Shown: positions 1 to 8,710 of the stretch, piece after piece
Numbering within the stretch: the stretch's first letter is position 1
Layout of the letters: every line of letters starts with the position of its first letter
Source: Nodosilinea sp. FACHB-141
GTDB taxonomy: Bacteria > Cyanobacteriota > Cyanobacteriia > Phormidesmidales > Phormidesmidaceae
DNA: 64,000 nt
NCBI RefSeq assembly: GCF_014696135.1
Contig: NZ_JACJPP010000002.1
Coordinates: 124,001-188,000, forward strand
Direction of reading: 5' to 3'
Translations under genes and position numbers: made by a program
Notes under the pieces: model-generated
Seen by the model: only the letters and a program-made list of their open reading frames with translations
The model's database searches: none
What the model was told of the DNA's origin: nothing

Positions 1-3000
1 TGACTTCGCCGATGCCGCGAGCCAGATTAAGAGCCTGTTCGTAAAGAACCTGAGCCTCAGAGGCTTGATTTTGCCAGAGGTATGTTCTGGCCAAATTGCC
101 CATAGCCAAAGCCTCTTTTGACCGTTGCCCGACCACTCGGCTGAGATCTAGCGCTTGCTGATGAAACTCGCGGGCTTTGTTGTACTGGCCTAGGTTGTGA
201 TAGCTGATTCCTAAGGAAATGAGACCGCCGATTTCGCTCGATCGCGCCCCAATTTCTTGGTAAATAGCTAGCACCTGCTGCCTGAGATCAATCGCTCGGC
301 TATAGTTACCTTGTGCGCCATAAATATCGGCTATGTTACCTAGCACAGTAGCCTCAGAGAGGCGATCGCCTGATGCCTGAGCGATCGCTAGGGCTTGCTC
401 CAGTTTCTCTAACCCTTCCGCACCGAGCCCTTGGTCAGAATCCAAGACAGCAAGATTATTGAGGCTAGTCGTCAGGTCTAGCCCTAATTGCTGGTTAATA
501 GCTAAGGCTTGTTGATAAGCCTCGCGAGCTTCGTCTACTCTGCCTTGGGCACTGTAAACCACACCAAGGTTGCCCAGCACCGTTGATGCCGAGTATGGGC
601 TATCGATTGCTTGAGCTAGTTGCAGACTGCGCTGATAAGCCTCTAGGGAAAGAGGATACTGCCCTTGCTCACTGTAGGTGCGCCCTAGATTATTGAGAGC
701 AACAGTCTGATTAGGACGACTGTTAGTAGACTCAGCAATTTCCAAGGCTCGCTCGTAGGAATCTATAGCCTCGGCATAGGTGCCCATCTCATCATAGACA
801 CCTCCGATGTTGAGTAGTAACGACGTCTCTAGCTCAAGATTTTTGTACTCTTGGGCAATTGCCAATGCCTGGTTGTATGCAGCGATCGCCTCTGGGTAGC
901 GCCCCAAGGTTCGATAGTGAGAGACTTGATTGTTTAGGCCCACAGCCATGCCATAGCGGTAGGTGCCTAGGCACTGCTGCCGAATGACAGCACCTACATC
1001 CTTGGCATAGCCACTGCAAAACTGCTCGAAGCTTTCAGGGGTGTTGGTCTCTAGCGCATCGATCGCCTCCTGCTGTTGGTCGATCGCCTGCTGCTGAGTC
1101 TCTAGCGCCTGCCGATAGTTGCCCTGAGCCGAATAAGCCGTAGCGGTGTTGTTCAGTAGACTAATTTCAGTATCAATATCTCCAAGCGATTGTGCAATGG
1201 GTAGAGCCTGTTTGTATTGTTCTAGTTCAGCAGGGTACTGTCCTAGATTGCTGTAAGCTCGCCCTAAAACCATCAGTGCCGATAATTTTGCATTAGCATC
1301 GTCAAGCAGTTTCTCGGCAGTAATTTTCAAAACTTGCTGGGCTACAGCTAATGCCTCAGCGTAGTTGCCTAGATAGCCATGATTGATAGAAACAAACCTT
1401 AGGGCTTGCAACTGTTGGGTTGGCTCATTGAGCTGCTCAGCAACTTTCGCAGTCTCTTCGAAGGCAGCAATGGCTTCGACATACTGGCCATTGTCGGAAT
1501 AGCCAAGCCCAAGCTGCATCAGTGCACCTCGGCGCTGCACCAGATACTCAACCTCGGGCATGCGATCGCGGTAGGTGTCTAAAATTTCTAGGGATTGCCG
1601 ATGGGCCGCGATCGCCTCAGGAAACTGGCGCAGTTGATCAAACGCATGCCCTTGAGTGGAATAAACAACGTGGGCAGAGGTAATTAGGCTTCCATCCTGC
1701 TCCAGATTAAACCTGCCGCCCTTAGCCAGATTGATAGCTTGCTGGTAGGGGGCTATTGCTTGCTCAGCAATAGCCACTGACTCTGAGTAGGCTTCATCGG
1801 CGTAGAGTCGCTGGGCTTGGCCGAGGTACGTTGAACCAACTCCCCAAAAACCAAAGGCTTCTTGAGTCACGTTATTGACTTGCTGTGCAAGCTCAATCTG
1901 CCGCCGAAAGCATGATCTTGCCTGCTCGTATTCCCCAAGCGTTTCGTAGGTGTAGCCAATCGTATTCAGCGTGCTCAGCTCGCCAACAGAATTTCCATCG
2001 GCCTGAAACAGACCTAGCGCCTGCTGATGAGCCTCAAGGGCCTGGGAATATTGCTGCTGCTGTTTATAGATATAACCAATATCAAACAATCTCCATGCCT
2101 GAGCTTCTCGGTTGCCTAAAGCTTCATAAAGAGCCAGCGCCCTTTGATAGGCTTCTCTCGCGTCATCGTACTGCTCTTGCTCATAGTGCAGATTGCCAAT
2201 TAAGGTATGCCCATAGGCCTGAGCCGAGGGATTGCCTAGATCCTCGGCTGCGGTCAATGCAGCTTGATAAGTGACTAACGCCTCGGCAAACTGGCCCTGC
2301 TCCTTTTGTACGTCACCCAAAAACACCAGCGATAGCCTTTCAACTGAGCGATTCCCCACGGATCGCCCTAAGGCGATCGCTTCCTCTAGTGCCTCTAGTG
2401 CTGCCGCGTAGTTTTCCTGTAGGCCATTGACGTAACCAATCCACGCCAAAATCACGCCGCGTCGGTGCTGCTGGCGTTGCTCTAAAGCAGGGGCAACGGG
2501 TTGGTTGAGAATGGCGATCGCCTGCTGCATCGTAGTCAAACCCTCGGCGGCATCACCCTGTTTTACTTGTCCAATGCCCAACAGGCCCAGAGTCCACCCT
2601 TCACCTTGACGATCTGGCAAGGTTTGGCGCAGGGCTAGGGTCTCTTGCAGAGTGGCAACGCCGTTGTCATAGTCATCTAAATTGAGCTGAGCATCGCCCA
2701 CCAGTTGCAGAGCCTCAGCCTCCCCAGCGCGATCGCCCAGTTCTCTGTAGATCGCTAATGCTTGCTGAGCTGTTTCTAACTCTTGCTCAAATTGGAACGA
2801 CCACAGGTAAGTTTCCGACAGCCCTAGCAAGGCAGCAGCTTCACCCGCGCGATCGCCTGTCTGTTGAAACTGAGCTACTGCCTGCTGAAACCAGGCGATC
2901 GCCTCCTGTAGCTGGCTGTTATAGAGCTGCTGATAGCCCTGGGTCATCAGAGCGGCGGCGGTGGTAGGCGATTGAGCCAGGGCGGGCTGCTCGGCGAGCG

Positions 3001-3088
3001 GTGGTTGAGCCAGGGTGGGTAAGGTGGGGGCGATCGCAGCCAATAGTCCAGAAGCAGCTAATAAGCCGAACAGGTAAAGGCGTCGCAT
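1..3088 (-). CDS. Secreted TPR-repeat protein, C-terminus cut by window edge
   Basis: The frame is open from an ATG at 3088 to the left edge, 1029 codons without a stop. The N-terminus (MRRLYLFGLLAASGLLAAIA) is a typical signal peptide, cleaved near an Ala-Gln site before a short low-complexity linker. The rest is a run of roughly 40-residue TPR units with the pattern A-L-x-x-x-G-N-L and Y-x-x-A-I/L-x-x-Y-x-x-A-L. The last visible codons still read as TPR (EALAMGNLARTYLWQNQASE), so the protein continues. The two other secreted TPR proteins in this window end in a CHAT protease domain, so a CHAT domain beyond the edge is likely but not seen. The gene lies 73 bp after the second ABC transporter gene on the same strand and may be the last gene of the peptide-export operon. 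Its role is unknown; a protein-binding scaffold is the general expectation for TPR arrays. Confidence 0.85.
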   Translation of the reverse strand, partial: MRRLYLFGLLAASGLLAAIAPTLPTLAQPPLAEQPALAQSPTTAAALMTQGYQQLYNSQLQEAIAWFQQAVAQFQQTGDRAGEAAALLGLSETYLWSFQFEQELETAQQALAIYRELGDRAGEAEALQLVGDAQLNLDDYDNGVATLQETLALRQTLPDRQGEGWTLGLLGIGQVKQGDAAEGLTTMQQAIAILNQPVAPALEQRQQHRRGVILAWIGYVNGLQENYAAALEALEEAIALGRSVGNRSVERLSLVFLGDVQKEQGQFAEALVTYQAALTAAEDLGNPSAQAYGHTLIGNLHYEQEQYDDAREAYQRALALYEALGNREAQAWRLFDIGYIYKQQQQYSQALEAHQQALGLFQADGNSVGELSTLNTIGYTYETLGEYEQARSCFRRQIELAQQVNNVTQEAFGFWGVGSTYLGQAQRLYADEAYSESVAIAEQAIAPYQQAINLAKGGRFNLEQDGSLITSAHVVYSTQGHAFDQLRQFPEAIAAHRQSLEILDTYRDRMPEVEYLVQRRGALMQLGLGYSDNGQYVEAIAAFEETAKVAEQLNEPTQQLQALRFVSINHGYLGNYAEALAVAQQVLKITAEKLLDDANAKLSALMVLGRAYSNLGQYPAELEQYKQALPIAQSLGDIDTEISLLNNTATAYSAQGNYRQALETQQQAIDQQQEAIDALETNTPESFEQFCSGYAKDVGAVIRQQCLGTYRYGMAVGLNNQVSHYRTLGRYPEAIAAYNQALAIAQEYKNLELETSLLLNIGGVYDEMGTYAEAIDSYERALEIAESTNSRPNQTVALNNLGRTYSEQGQYPLSLEAYQRSLQLAQAIDSPYSASTVLGNLGVVYSAQGRVDEAREAYQQALAINQQLGLDLTTSLNNLAVLDSDQGLGAEGLEKLEQALAIAQASGDRLSEATVLGNIADIYGAQGNYSRAIDLRQQVLAIYQEIGARSSEIGGLISLGISYHNLGQYNKAREFHQQALDLSRVVGQRSKEALAMGNLARTYLWQNQASEAQVLYEQALNLARGIGEV

Positions 3089-3160
3089 AGGTTAAATCCT
3101 GAGGGTGGCTAAGGCACATATCACTGGGGCCAAAGGACTTATTCACACTTGTGCGATGTT

Positions 3161-6085
3161 TCAAGAATCCACCTGCTGGCGCTTAGTGAGTTGGCTAAAC
3201 AGCCCCTCTTCAGCGGCCAGTTCATCAAAGCTGCCCTGCTGAATTAGACGGCCTTTTTCGAGTACGTAGATGCGATCGGCATTGCGAATGGTGCTGAGCC
3301 GGTGGGCCACCACAATGCGCGTTACCCGCAGCCGCTCCAGGCTTTCGCTGACGATCGCCTGGGTGCGGTTGTCCAGGGCGCTGGTGGCTTCGTCAAACAG
3401 CAAAATGCGGGGGCGCAAGGCCAGGGCTCGGGCAATCAGCAGCCGCTGCCGCTGGCCGCCCGAGAGATTCGTGCCCCCCTCGCTCACCACCGTGTGCATG
3501 CCCATCGGCATCGAGAGAACGTCGTCGGCCAGCCCCGCCATCGAGGCCGCCTCCCAAGCTTCTTCCATGGTGATGCGGGCACTGCTGGCGATGTTTTCGA
3601 AAATTGAGGCCGACATCAGACGACTGGTTTGCAGCACCACGCCAAACTGCCGGCGCAGGGCGTTGAGGTCTAGGCCTGCCATATCCTGCCCGTCGAAGTA
3701 GACCGTGCCAACTTCTGGTGCATCGAACCCTAGCAGCAGGCGAAATAGCGTAGACTTGCCGCTGCCCGAGGGGCCAACCAGGGCGACAAATTCCCCCGGT
3801 TCAATGGCGAGGGTGACACCGTCTAGAATGAGATCCCCGTCGGAGCGATAGCGAAAGCCCACGTTGCTCACCGTCACCTGGCCCGAGATTCGTCCTGGGT
3901 CGGCCTTGTGGGGGTCAACCTCGGGCTGGGCGGCGAGAATAGGTTCCGCCCGCTGCCAGATGGGCAGCACATCGAGCACGTCGATAACGGTGCTACTGAG
4001 ACTGGTGGCCCCGCCGATAAAGGTGCCAAAGGCCGCATTAAAGGCCAAAAATGTGCCGGTCGAAAAGCCGCCCTCCCCCGTCTGTGACTGCTGAATCATG
4101 CCCGTGGCGAAGGCGAATAGCACCGCGGGGGTGAGAGCCGCCAGCAGGTTATTGATCACCGTCAAATTGTCTTCGATGCCCTCCGAGGCCAGGGTCAGTC
4201 GCAGCTCTTGACCATACTGGCGACCCCAGTAGGCAAAGGCGCGGGTTTCGGCCCCAGCTACGCGAAACTTGGCTACGCCATTGATCATCTGCACCATCAT
4301 CCCGAAGAGCTTGCCCTGCTGGTCGTGGAGGGGGCGAATTTTTTTCAGGGTCAGCATCCCAGAGACCACGGTGACAGCCATATTGAGCAGGGCCACCCCG
4401 GTGGCAATCAGCGCTAGGGGCATGCTGTAGTAAAACAGCAACCCCAAATTCAGAAGCGAGAACAGGCTTGAAAACAGGCTCTTGAGCAGGGTATTGCCCA
4501 ACCGCTGGCGAATCTGGCTAATCGACGACACCCGAGCGCTCAGATCGCCAATGGAGTAGCCGCGAAAGAAGGAGGTTTTCAGCTTCAGCAGCCGATCCCA
4601 CACGGCGGCCTGGGTGCTGCTGTCGGCAAAGGATTCGATCCGCATCAGGGCAATGCCTTGGGTGAGCTGAAACAGGGTGGCCCCAAAGGTGGTGGCCAGC
4701 AGCGCAAAGGCAATCTGCAACAGCAGGGTTTGGTCTGCATTGGGAATTGCCTGGTCAATGAGAATGCCCGTAGCCTGAGGAGTAACCATGCCCAGTAGCG
4801 TGGCGGCAATGCTGGCTACCGCCACTACCACCAATTCCTGACGGTGCCCCTGTAGCGCGAACTGGAGCAGCTGTACCGGCTTGAGTTGGTAGGGCAGCGG
4901 GCGATAGAAGGTGTGTGCCGTGGGTGAAATCCCGTCTGCGATGGCTCGGCTGCACGGCAACCGGGTGTCCTGCTGTGGGTCAACCACCTCGTAGCGGGTC
5001 GCCCCCACCGGCAGCAGCGCCAGCGGGCGACCATCCTCGCGAGCGTAGGCTAGCAATGGGCCACCATCACGCCGCCACCAATCGTCGCGCAGGGTCACCT
5101 GGCGGGTCCGAATTTGGGAGGAGCGGGCGATCGCCTCCAACGGATCTCTCACCCGCCGCAAATCCTCAGACTGGGCCGGAGGCTGAATGGCAATGCCTAG
5201 GGCATGTCCCACCGCTCCAGCGGCAACTAATAAACTATTTTCAGTACCAGGTTGCTGTCCCTGAGATTCCTGAACGGCAGTGGATCGTTCAAATACCCCC
5301 GCCAGCTGCGTCAACGTTTGGCTAACAGCCTGTGTATTCAGCCGCTCGCGGGCCTCAAACCGCTGATATTCTTGCACCTGTTGTTGTGCTTCAAGATGCT
5401 GAATGCCTCTGAGTACAACAGTTTGCAGATGACCGAGGCCAGATAGACTGGCCTCCGCCCCCCGCAGTCCCTGGGGCTCCCAAATCTCCAGCTCGGTCAT
5501 CGCTGTCGCCTGTAGCCACAGGTGGCTGCTGAGAGGGATAGGGCCAACTGCCGGAGTGAGCGTTAAATGCTCCAGCCCCAGTAGCCGCCCTTCTCCAGCC
5601 AGCAGTCGCAGCCAGGTAATGCGTCCCTGGCAAGGTTGATACACTTCCCCAGCTGCCAGCAGCCCACTGGTTTCAATCGGCGTCGCCAACCGGGCCGATA
5701 CGGTGTCAGATAGCGCCGCCCCCAGCCGATGCACCCAGTTTTCTAAAGCGGCCAGGGTGGTTGCTGCCGTCCCGCTACCCGCTAATTCGTCTGCCAGCGC
5801 CGTCAGGGCAATTGGCTTCAAAGTCACCGACTCCAGCGGCATCGCCAGCAGTTGGCAGGGGGTCTCTTGCCCCAGCAGCGCTGCCGGAAATAGCATTGCC
5901 CCTGGCTTAACGCTAAACAGATAGCGCCGCCGACTGGTCAACGCCGTCGATTGCACACTGACTGCAAACAGTGCCAGCGTACCCGATTCAACCCGCCAGC
6001 AGGTTTGGGGAGCATCGAGGAAGAGGGGTTCATTGCTGCGGAGATAGTGGAGGGGGGAGGTGATGGGGGTGTGGGTGGTGAGCAT
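3161..6085 (-). CDS. NHLM-type bacteriocin export ABC transporter, second subunit (no peptidase)
   Basis: This is a full-length half-transporter. A long N-terminal region of about 400 residues is followed by a six-helix ABC membrane domain and a C-terminal ATPase with Walker A GPSGSGKST, signature LSGGQRQR, Walker B ILLFDEATSALD and the H-loop AHRLS. It lacks a C39 peptidase domain. The layout matches the NHLM_micro_ABC2 family, which partners a peptidase-bearing ABC subunit to export double-glycine peptides. The frame is open upstream to a GTG at 6220, overlapping the preceding gene, but the first 45 residues of that version are Ser/Thr/His/Pro repeats encoded by GGATGGGT mini-repeats. I chose the ATG at 6085, about 15 residues before family-like sequence begins; neither start has a clear ribosome binding site. 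Subunit pairing with the gene upstream is inferred from order and family knowledge. Confidence 0.85.
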   Translation of the reverse strand: MLTTHTPITSPLHYLRSNEPLFLDAPQTCWRVESGTLALFAVSVQSTALTSRRRYLFSVKPGAMLFPAALLGQETPCQLLAMPLESVTLKPIALTALADELAGSGTAATTLAALENWVHRLGAALSDTVSARLATPIETSGLLAAGEVYQPCQGRITWLRLLAGEGRLLGLEHLTLTPAVGPIPLSSHLWLQATAMTELEIWEPQGLRGAEASLSGLGHLQTVVLRGIQHLEAQQQVQEYQRFEARERLNTQAVSQTLTQLAGVFERSTAVQESQGQQPGTENSLLVAAGAVGHALGIAIQPPAQSEDLRRVRDPLEAIARSSQIRTRQVTLRDDWWRRDGGPLLAYAREDGRPLALLPVGATRYEVVDPQQDTRLPCSRAIADGISPTAHTFYRPLPYQLKPVQLLQFALQGHRQELVVVAVASIAATLLGMVTPQATGILIDQAIPNADQTLLLQIAFALLATTFGATLFQLTQGIALMRIESFADSSTQAAVWDRLLKLKTSFFRGYSIGDLSARVSSISQIRQRLGNTLLKSLFSSLFSLLNLGLLFYYSMPLALIATGVALLNMAVTVVSGMLTLKKIRPLHDQQGKLFGMMVQMINGVAKFRVAGAETRAFAYWGRQYGQELRLTLASEGIEDNLTVINNLLAALTPAVLFAFATGMIQQSQTGEGGFSTGTFLAFNAAFGTFIGGATSLSSTVIDVLDVLPIWQRAEPILAAQPEVDPHKADPGRISGQVTVSNVGFRYRSDGDLILDGVTLAIEPGEFVALVGPSGSGKSTLFRLLLGFDAPEVGTVYFDGQDMAGLDLNALRRQFGVVLQTSRLMSASIFENIASSARITMEEAWEAASMAGLADDVLSMPMGMHTVVSEGGTNLSGGQRQRLLIARALALRPRILLFDEATSALDNRTQAIVSESLERLRVTRIVVAHRLSTIRNADRIYVLEKGRLIQQGSFDELAAEEGLFSQLTKRQQVDS

Positions 6086-6140
6086 GGGTGGATGGGTGGA
6101 TGAGTGGATGGGTGGATGGGTGGATGGGTGGGTGAGTAGG
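6083..6140. repeat. GGATGGGT-type mini-repeat array at a transporter gene start
   Basis: Seven to eight degenerate copies of an 8-bp unit, GGATGGGT (complement ACCCATCC), lie across the 5' end of the second ABC gene. The same family recurs at 6951-6997, 7060-7112, 8543-8710 and 24321-24486, mostly between genes. Confidence 0.8.
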
Positions 6141-6206
6141 CAGGGAGCAGATGGAGATTTTTCAGAAGAAGAAGAAATGAAACTTCCTCTAAACCCATCC
6201 CCCCTC

Positions 6207-8540
6207 CTACCCTTCTTCACTGCGAATCAACTGCAAATACGGCCCTTCTTGCCCGCGCAAGTCGTCGTGGCTGCCGCGCTGGACGACTTTGCCGTGGTGC
6301 ATGACGATGATTTCGTCACAATCGCGGATGGTGCTGAGGCGGTGGGCAACGATTAAACAGGTACAGCCGCGCAGGCGCAGGTTGTAGTCGATGGTGCGCT
6401 CAGTTTCGGTGTCGAGGGCACTGGTGGCTTCGTCCATGACCAGAATGGCGGGGTTGTTGACCAAGGCACGGGCAATTTCGAGGCGCTGGCGCTGGCCGCC
6501 ACTAAGGTTGGCAGCCCCTTCAAGCAGTTCAGCGCTGTAGCCGCCGGGCATGGAGAGAATAGTGTCGTGGATGGCGGCATCGCGGCAGGCTTGGATCAGA
6601 TTGGTGTCGGGGATGGTGGTATCCCACAGGGTGAGGTTATCGCGTACGGTGCCCGCAAACAGCAGAATGTCTTGCTCAACCATGGCTAGAGAATTCGTCA
6701 GAACCGGGCGCGGAATTTGGTGGCGAGGCTGACCGTCGAAGCAGATATCGCCCGACCATGGCTGGTACAGGCCACACACCAGCTTGGCGACGGTAGATTT
6801 GCCGCTGCCGCTGCCGCCCACTAGAGCTACTCGCTGCCCCGGCTTGAGGGAAAGGCTGAGGTTGTCAATCAGCGGCGGCGCGGTGCGGTTGTAGCCAAAG
6901 GTGAGGTGGTGGAGGTCGAGGAAACCGTGGAGTTTGGGGGAGAGGGGGGAGGGTGGATGGGTGGATGGGGAGGTGGGTAGGTGGGTAGACGGGTGAGCAG
7001 TGGCAGTTATTAGGCCAGAAAGCTTGGGTTCTCTCTCAATAAATTCTTGCGGCTCCACGTTTTGCCCACTCGTCCGCTCATCCACTCGCCCACTCCCCAC
7101 CTCCCCACCCGGCAGCAGCGGATCAATGGGGTTCTGAAGCACATCGTCGAGGCGATCGAGGGTGCCACCGAGTTCTTGGAAGTCGCCTGCGAGCTTGAGC
7201 AGCTGGTTGACGGGCTGCATAAACTGCTGAATGAGTGACTGGAAGGCGACGAGCATACCGATGCTGAGGGCTCCGTCGATGACGCGAAAGCCGCCGATGG
7301 TGAGGAGCAGCATGGCGCTGAGGCCGGAGAGAAAAGCGGGGAGCATACCCAGGCGCTGGTTAATGCGATCCATCTCTTGGCGGGCATTGAGGGACTTGGC
7401 ATAGTACCCAGCCCAGCGGTTGAAGAAGTCGGATTCTAGACCTGAGGCTTTGAGGGTTTCGATACTTTGCAGGCCGGCGATCGCAACCCCGCTGACCTTA
7501 CCCTGCTCCTGCATTAGCCGGGTATTAGTATCCGATCGCTGGCGAGCTACCCAGCGTAGAGCGATCAAATTTACCGCTACCGAGCCAATGCCGATTAGCG
7601 TCAGCACCCAGTCGTACTGCCACATCACCAGGCCATAGAAAACCACCATGACGCAGGAAATCGCGGTGGTGGCCAGTTCGCCGGAAAGCAAGCTCGCAAG
7701 GCGATCGTTGAGCTTAATGCGGTTGCTGATTTCGCCCGCAAACCGCTGGTCGTAGAAACTCACCGGCAGGTGCAGAATGTGCCACAAAAAGCCGCTCGAC
7801 ATACCCATGGCCAGCTTAATCCGCAACCGCCGCAAGATTTGTAGCTGCAACCGGGTCAGCAGCCCGGTGAGGACAGACGTGACCAACATACCCAGTAGTA
7901 AAGGTCGCAACCAGCTACTGCGGCCCTGGATCAAGATCTGATCCACAAACACCTGAGAAAAGGCGGGCATCGCCAACCCCGGCAGCACCAGCAGCAGACC
8001 CGCCAGCAGGCAAAAGGCCAGAGCCCGAAAGGAACCACGCAGACGCAGGCGGAGTGATTGCACCAAGTCCCGCCTTTGTCCGCCGGTTGCAAACTCGGCA
8101 TCGGGAGCAAAGGTCAGCACCACCCCCGTAAACCCCTCGCTAAATTCGTCGAGGGAGACCGTGCGCGGGCCAGTGGCCGGGTCATTCAGGTACACCTTCT
8201 GCCGGTGAAACCCTTCTACTACTAAGAAATGGTTGAAATTCCAAAACACAATATAGGGCCGCTCTAGCTGCTGCACAGCTTCTAGGGAAACCTTCAGCCC
8301 TTTGCCCTGGAGGTGGTAAAGCCGCGCCGCGTTGAGCACATTTGACGCTTTGCTGCCATCCCGCGAAATACCGCAGGCTTGCCGCAGATCGGCCAGCGAT
8401 ACAATTCGCCCGTGGTAGCCGAGGATCATTCCCAAAGAGGCGGCCCCGCATTCCACCGCTTCCATTTGCAGCAGGGTCGGCGTACGCCGCAGGTCAGGAC
8501 GGCGGAGGCGGTCTTTGAGTTTGGCGATAAGGTGTTGCAT
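6207..8540 (-). CDS. Peptidase-containing ABC transporter (C39 peptidase, NHLM type)
   Basis: The 777-residue protein has an N-terminal C39 peptidase that cuts leader peptides after double glycine. Cys31 (in VECGAASLGM), His104 (NHFLVVEG) and Asp120 (LNDPATG) form the expected catalytic set. A six-helix membrane domain follows at about 160-440, and an ATPase domain at about 540-770 with Walker A GGSGSGKST, signature LSGGQRQR and Walker B ILVMDEATSALD. This matches NHLM_micro_ABC1. Between the membrane and ATPase domains, at about 480-530, lies a Pro/Ser/Thr/His insert (HPSTHLPTSPSTHPPSP) coded by GGATGGGT mini-repeats; family members normally have a short linker here. The ATG at 8540 begins just after another mini-repeat block and has no Shine-Dalgarno. 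The likely substrates are the two double-glycine peptides encoded upstream at 11.4-12.2 kb. Confidence 0.93.
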   Translation of the reverse strand: MQHLIAKLKDRLRRPDLRRTPTLLQMEAVECGAASLGMILGYHGRIVSLADLRQACGISRDGSKASNVLNAARLYHLQGKGLKVSLEAVQQLERPYIVFWNFNHFLVVEGFHRQKVYLNDPATGPRTVSLDEFSEGFTGVVLTFAPDAEFATGGQRRDLVQSLRLRLRGSFRALAFCLLAGLLLVLPGLAMPAFSQVFVDQILIQGRSSWLRPLLLGMLVTSVLTGLLTRLQLQILRRLRIKLAMGMSSGFLWHILHLPVSFYDQRFAGEISNRIKLNDRLASLLSGELATTAISCVMVVFYGLVMWQYDWVLTLIGIGSVAVNLIALRWVARQRSDTNTRLMQEQGKVSGVAIAGLQSIETLKASGLESDFFNRWAGYYAKSLNARQEMDRINQRLGMLPAFLSGLSAMLLLTIGGFRVIDGALSIGMLVAFQSLIQQFMQPVNQLLKLAGDFQELGGTLDRLDDVLQNPIDPLLPGGEVGSGRVDERTSGQNVEPQEFIEREPKLSGLITATAHPSTHLPTSPSTHPPSPLSPKLHGFLDLHHLTFGYNRTAPPLIDNLSLSLKPGQRVALVGGSGSGKSTVAKLVCGLYQPWSGDICFDGQPRHQIPRPVLTNSLAMVEQDILLFAGTVRDNLTLWDTTIPDTNLIQACRDAAIHDTILSMPGGYSAELLEGAANLSGGQRQRLEIARALVNNPAILVMDEATSALDTETERTIDYNLRLRGCTCLIVAHRLSTIRDCDEIIVMHHGKVVQRGSHDDLRGQEGPYLQLIRSEEG
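6951..6997. repeat. GGATGGGT mini-repeat inside the PCAT reading frame
   Basis: GGTGGATGGGTGGATGGGG and AGGTGGGTAGGTGGGTAG stretches lie within the ABC coding sequence and keep the frame open. A related CCCACTC/CCACCTCCCCACC block lies at 7060-7112 in the same linker. Confidence 0.75.
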
Positions 8541-8542
8541 GG

Positions 8543-8710
8543 GAGGATGAGTAGGTGGGTGTCGGGTGTTGGGTATTGGGTCTTGGGAGAGATAGGGTTG
8601 GGTTGGGTATACGGTTCACGGTTTGCGGTATATGGTTCACGGCTCGAATCTTGCACCTTGCACCCGATACCTTGTACCTGCCCCATCCACCCCCTACCCA
8701 TCCACCCCCT
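8543..8710. repeat. Intergenic mini-repeat block between HlyD and PCAT genes
   Basis: The block contains GTAGGTGGGTGTCGGGTGTTGGG, a GGTTCACGG unit used twice (near 8609 and 8635) and CCCATCCACCCCCTA units near 8682-8710. It fills the whole HlyD-PCAT spacer and its last copy overlaps the HlyD stop. No promoter or terminator is recognisable in it. Confidence 0.65.

Noticed and set aside
3161-3701. Plus-strand open frames opposite the ABC ATPase
   Set aside because: They are antisense to conserved Walker and signature motifs and show no family features.
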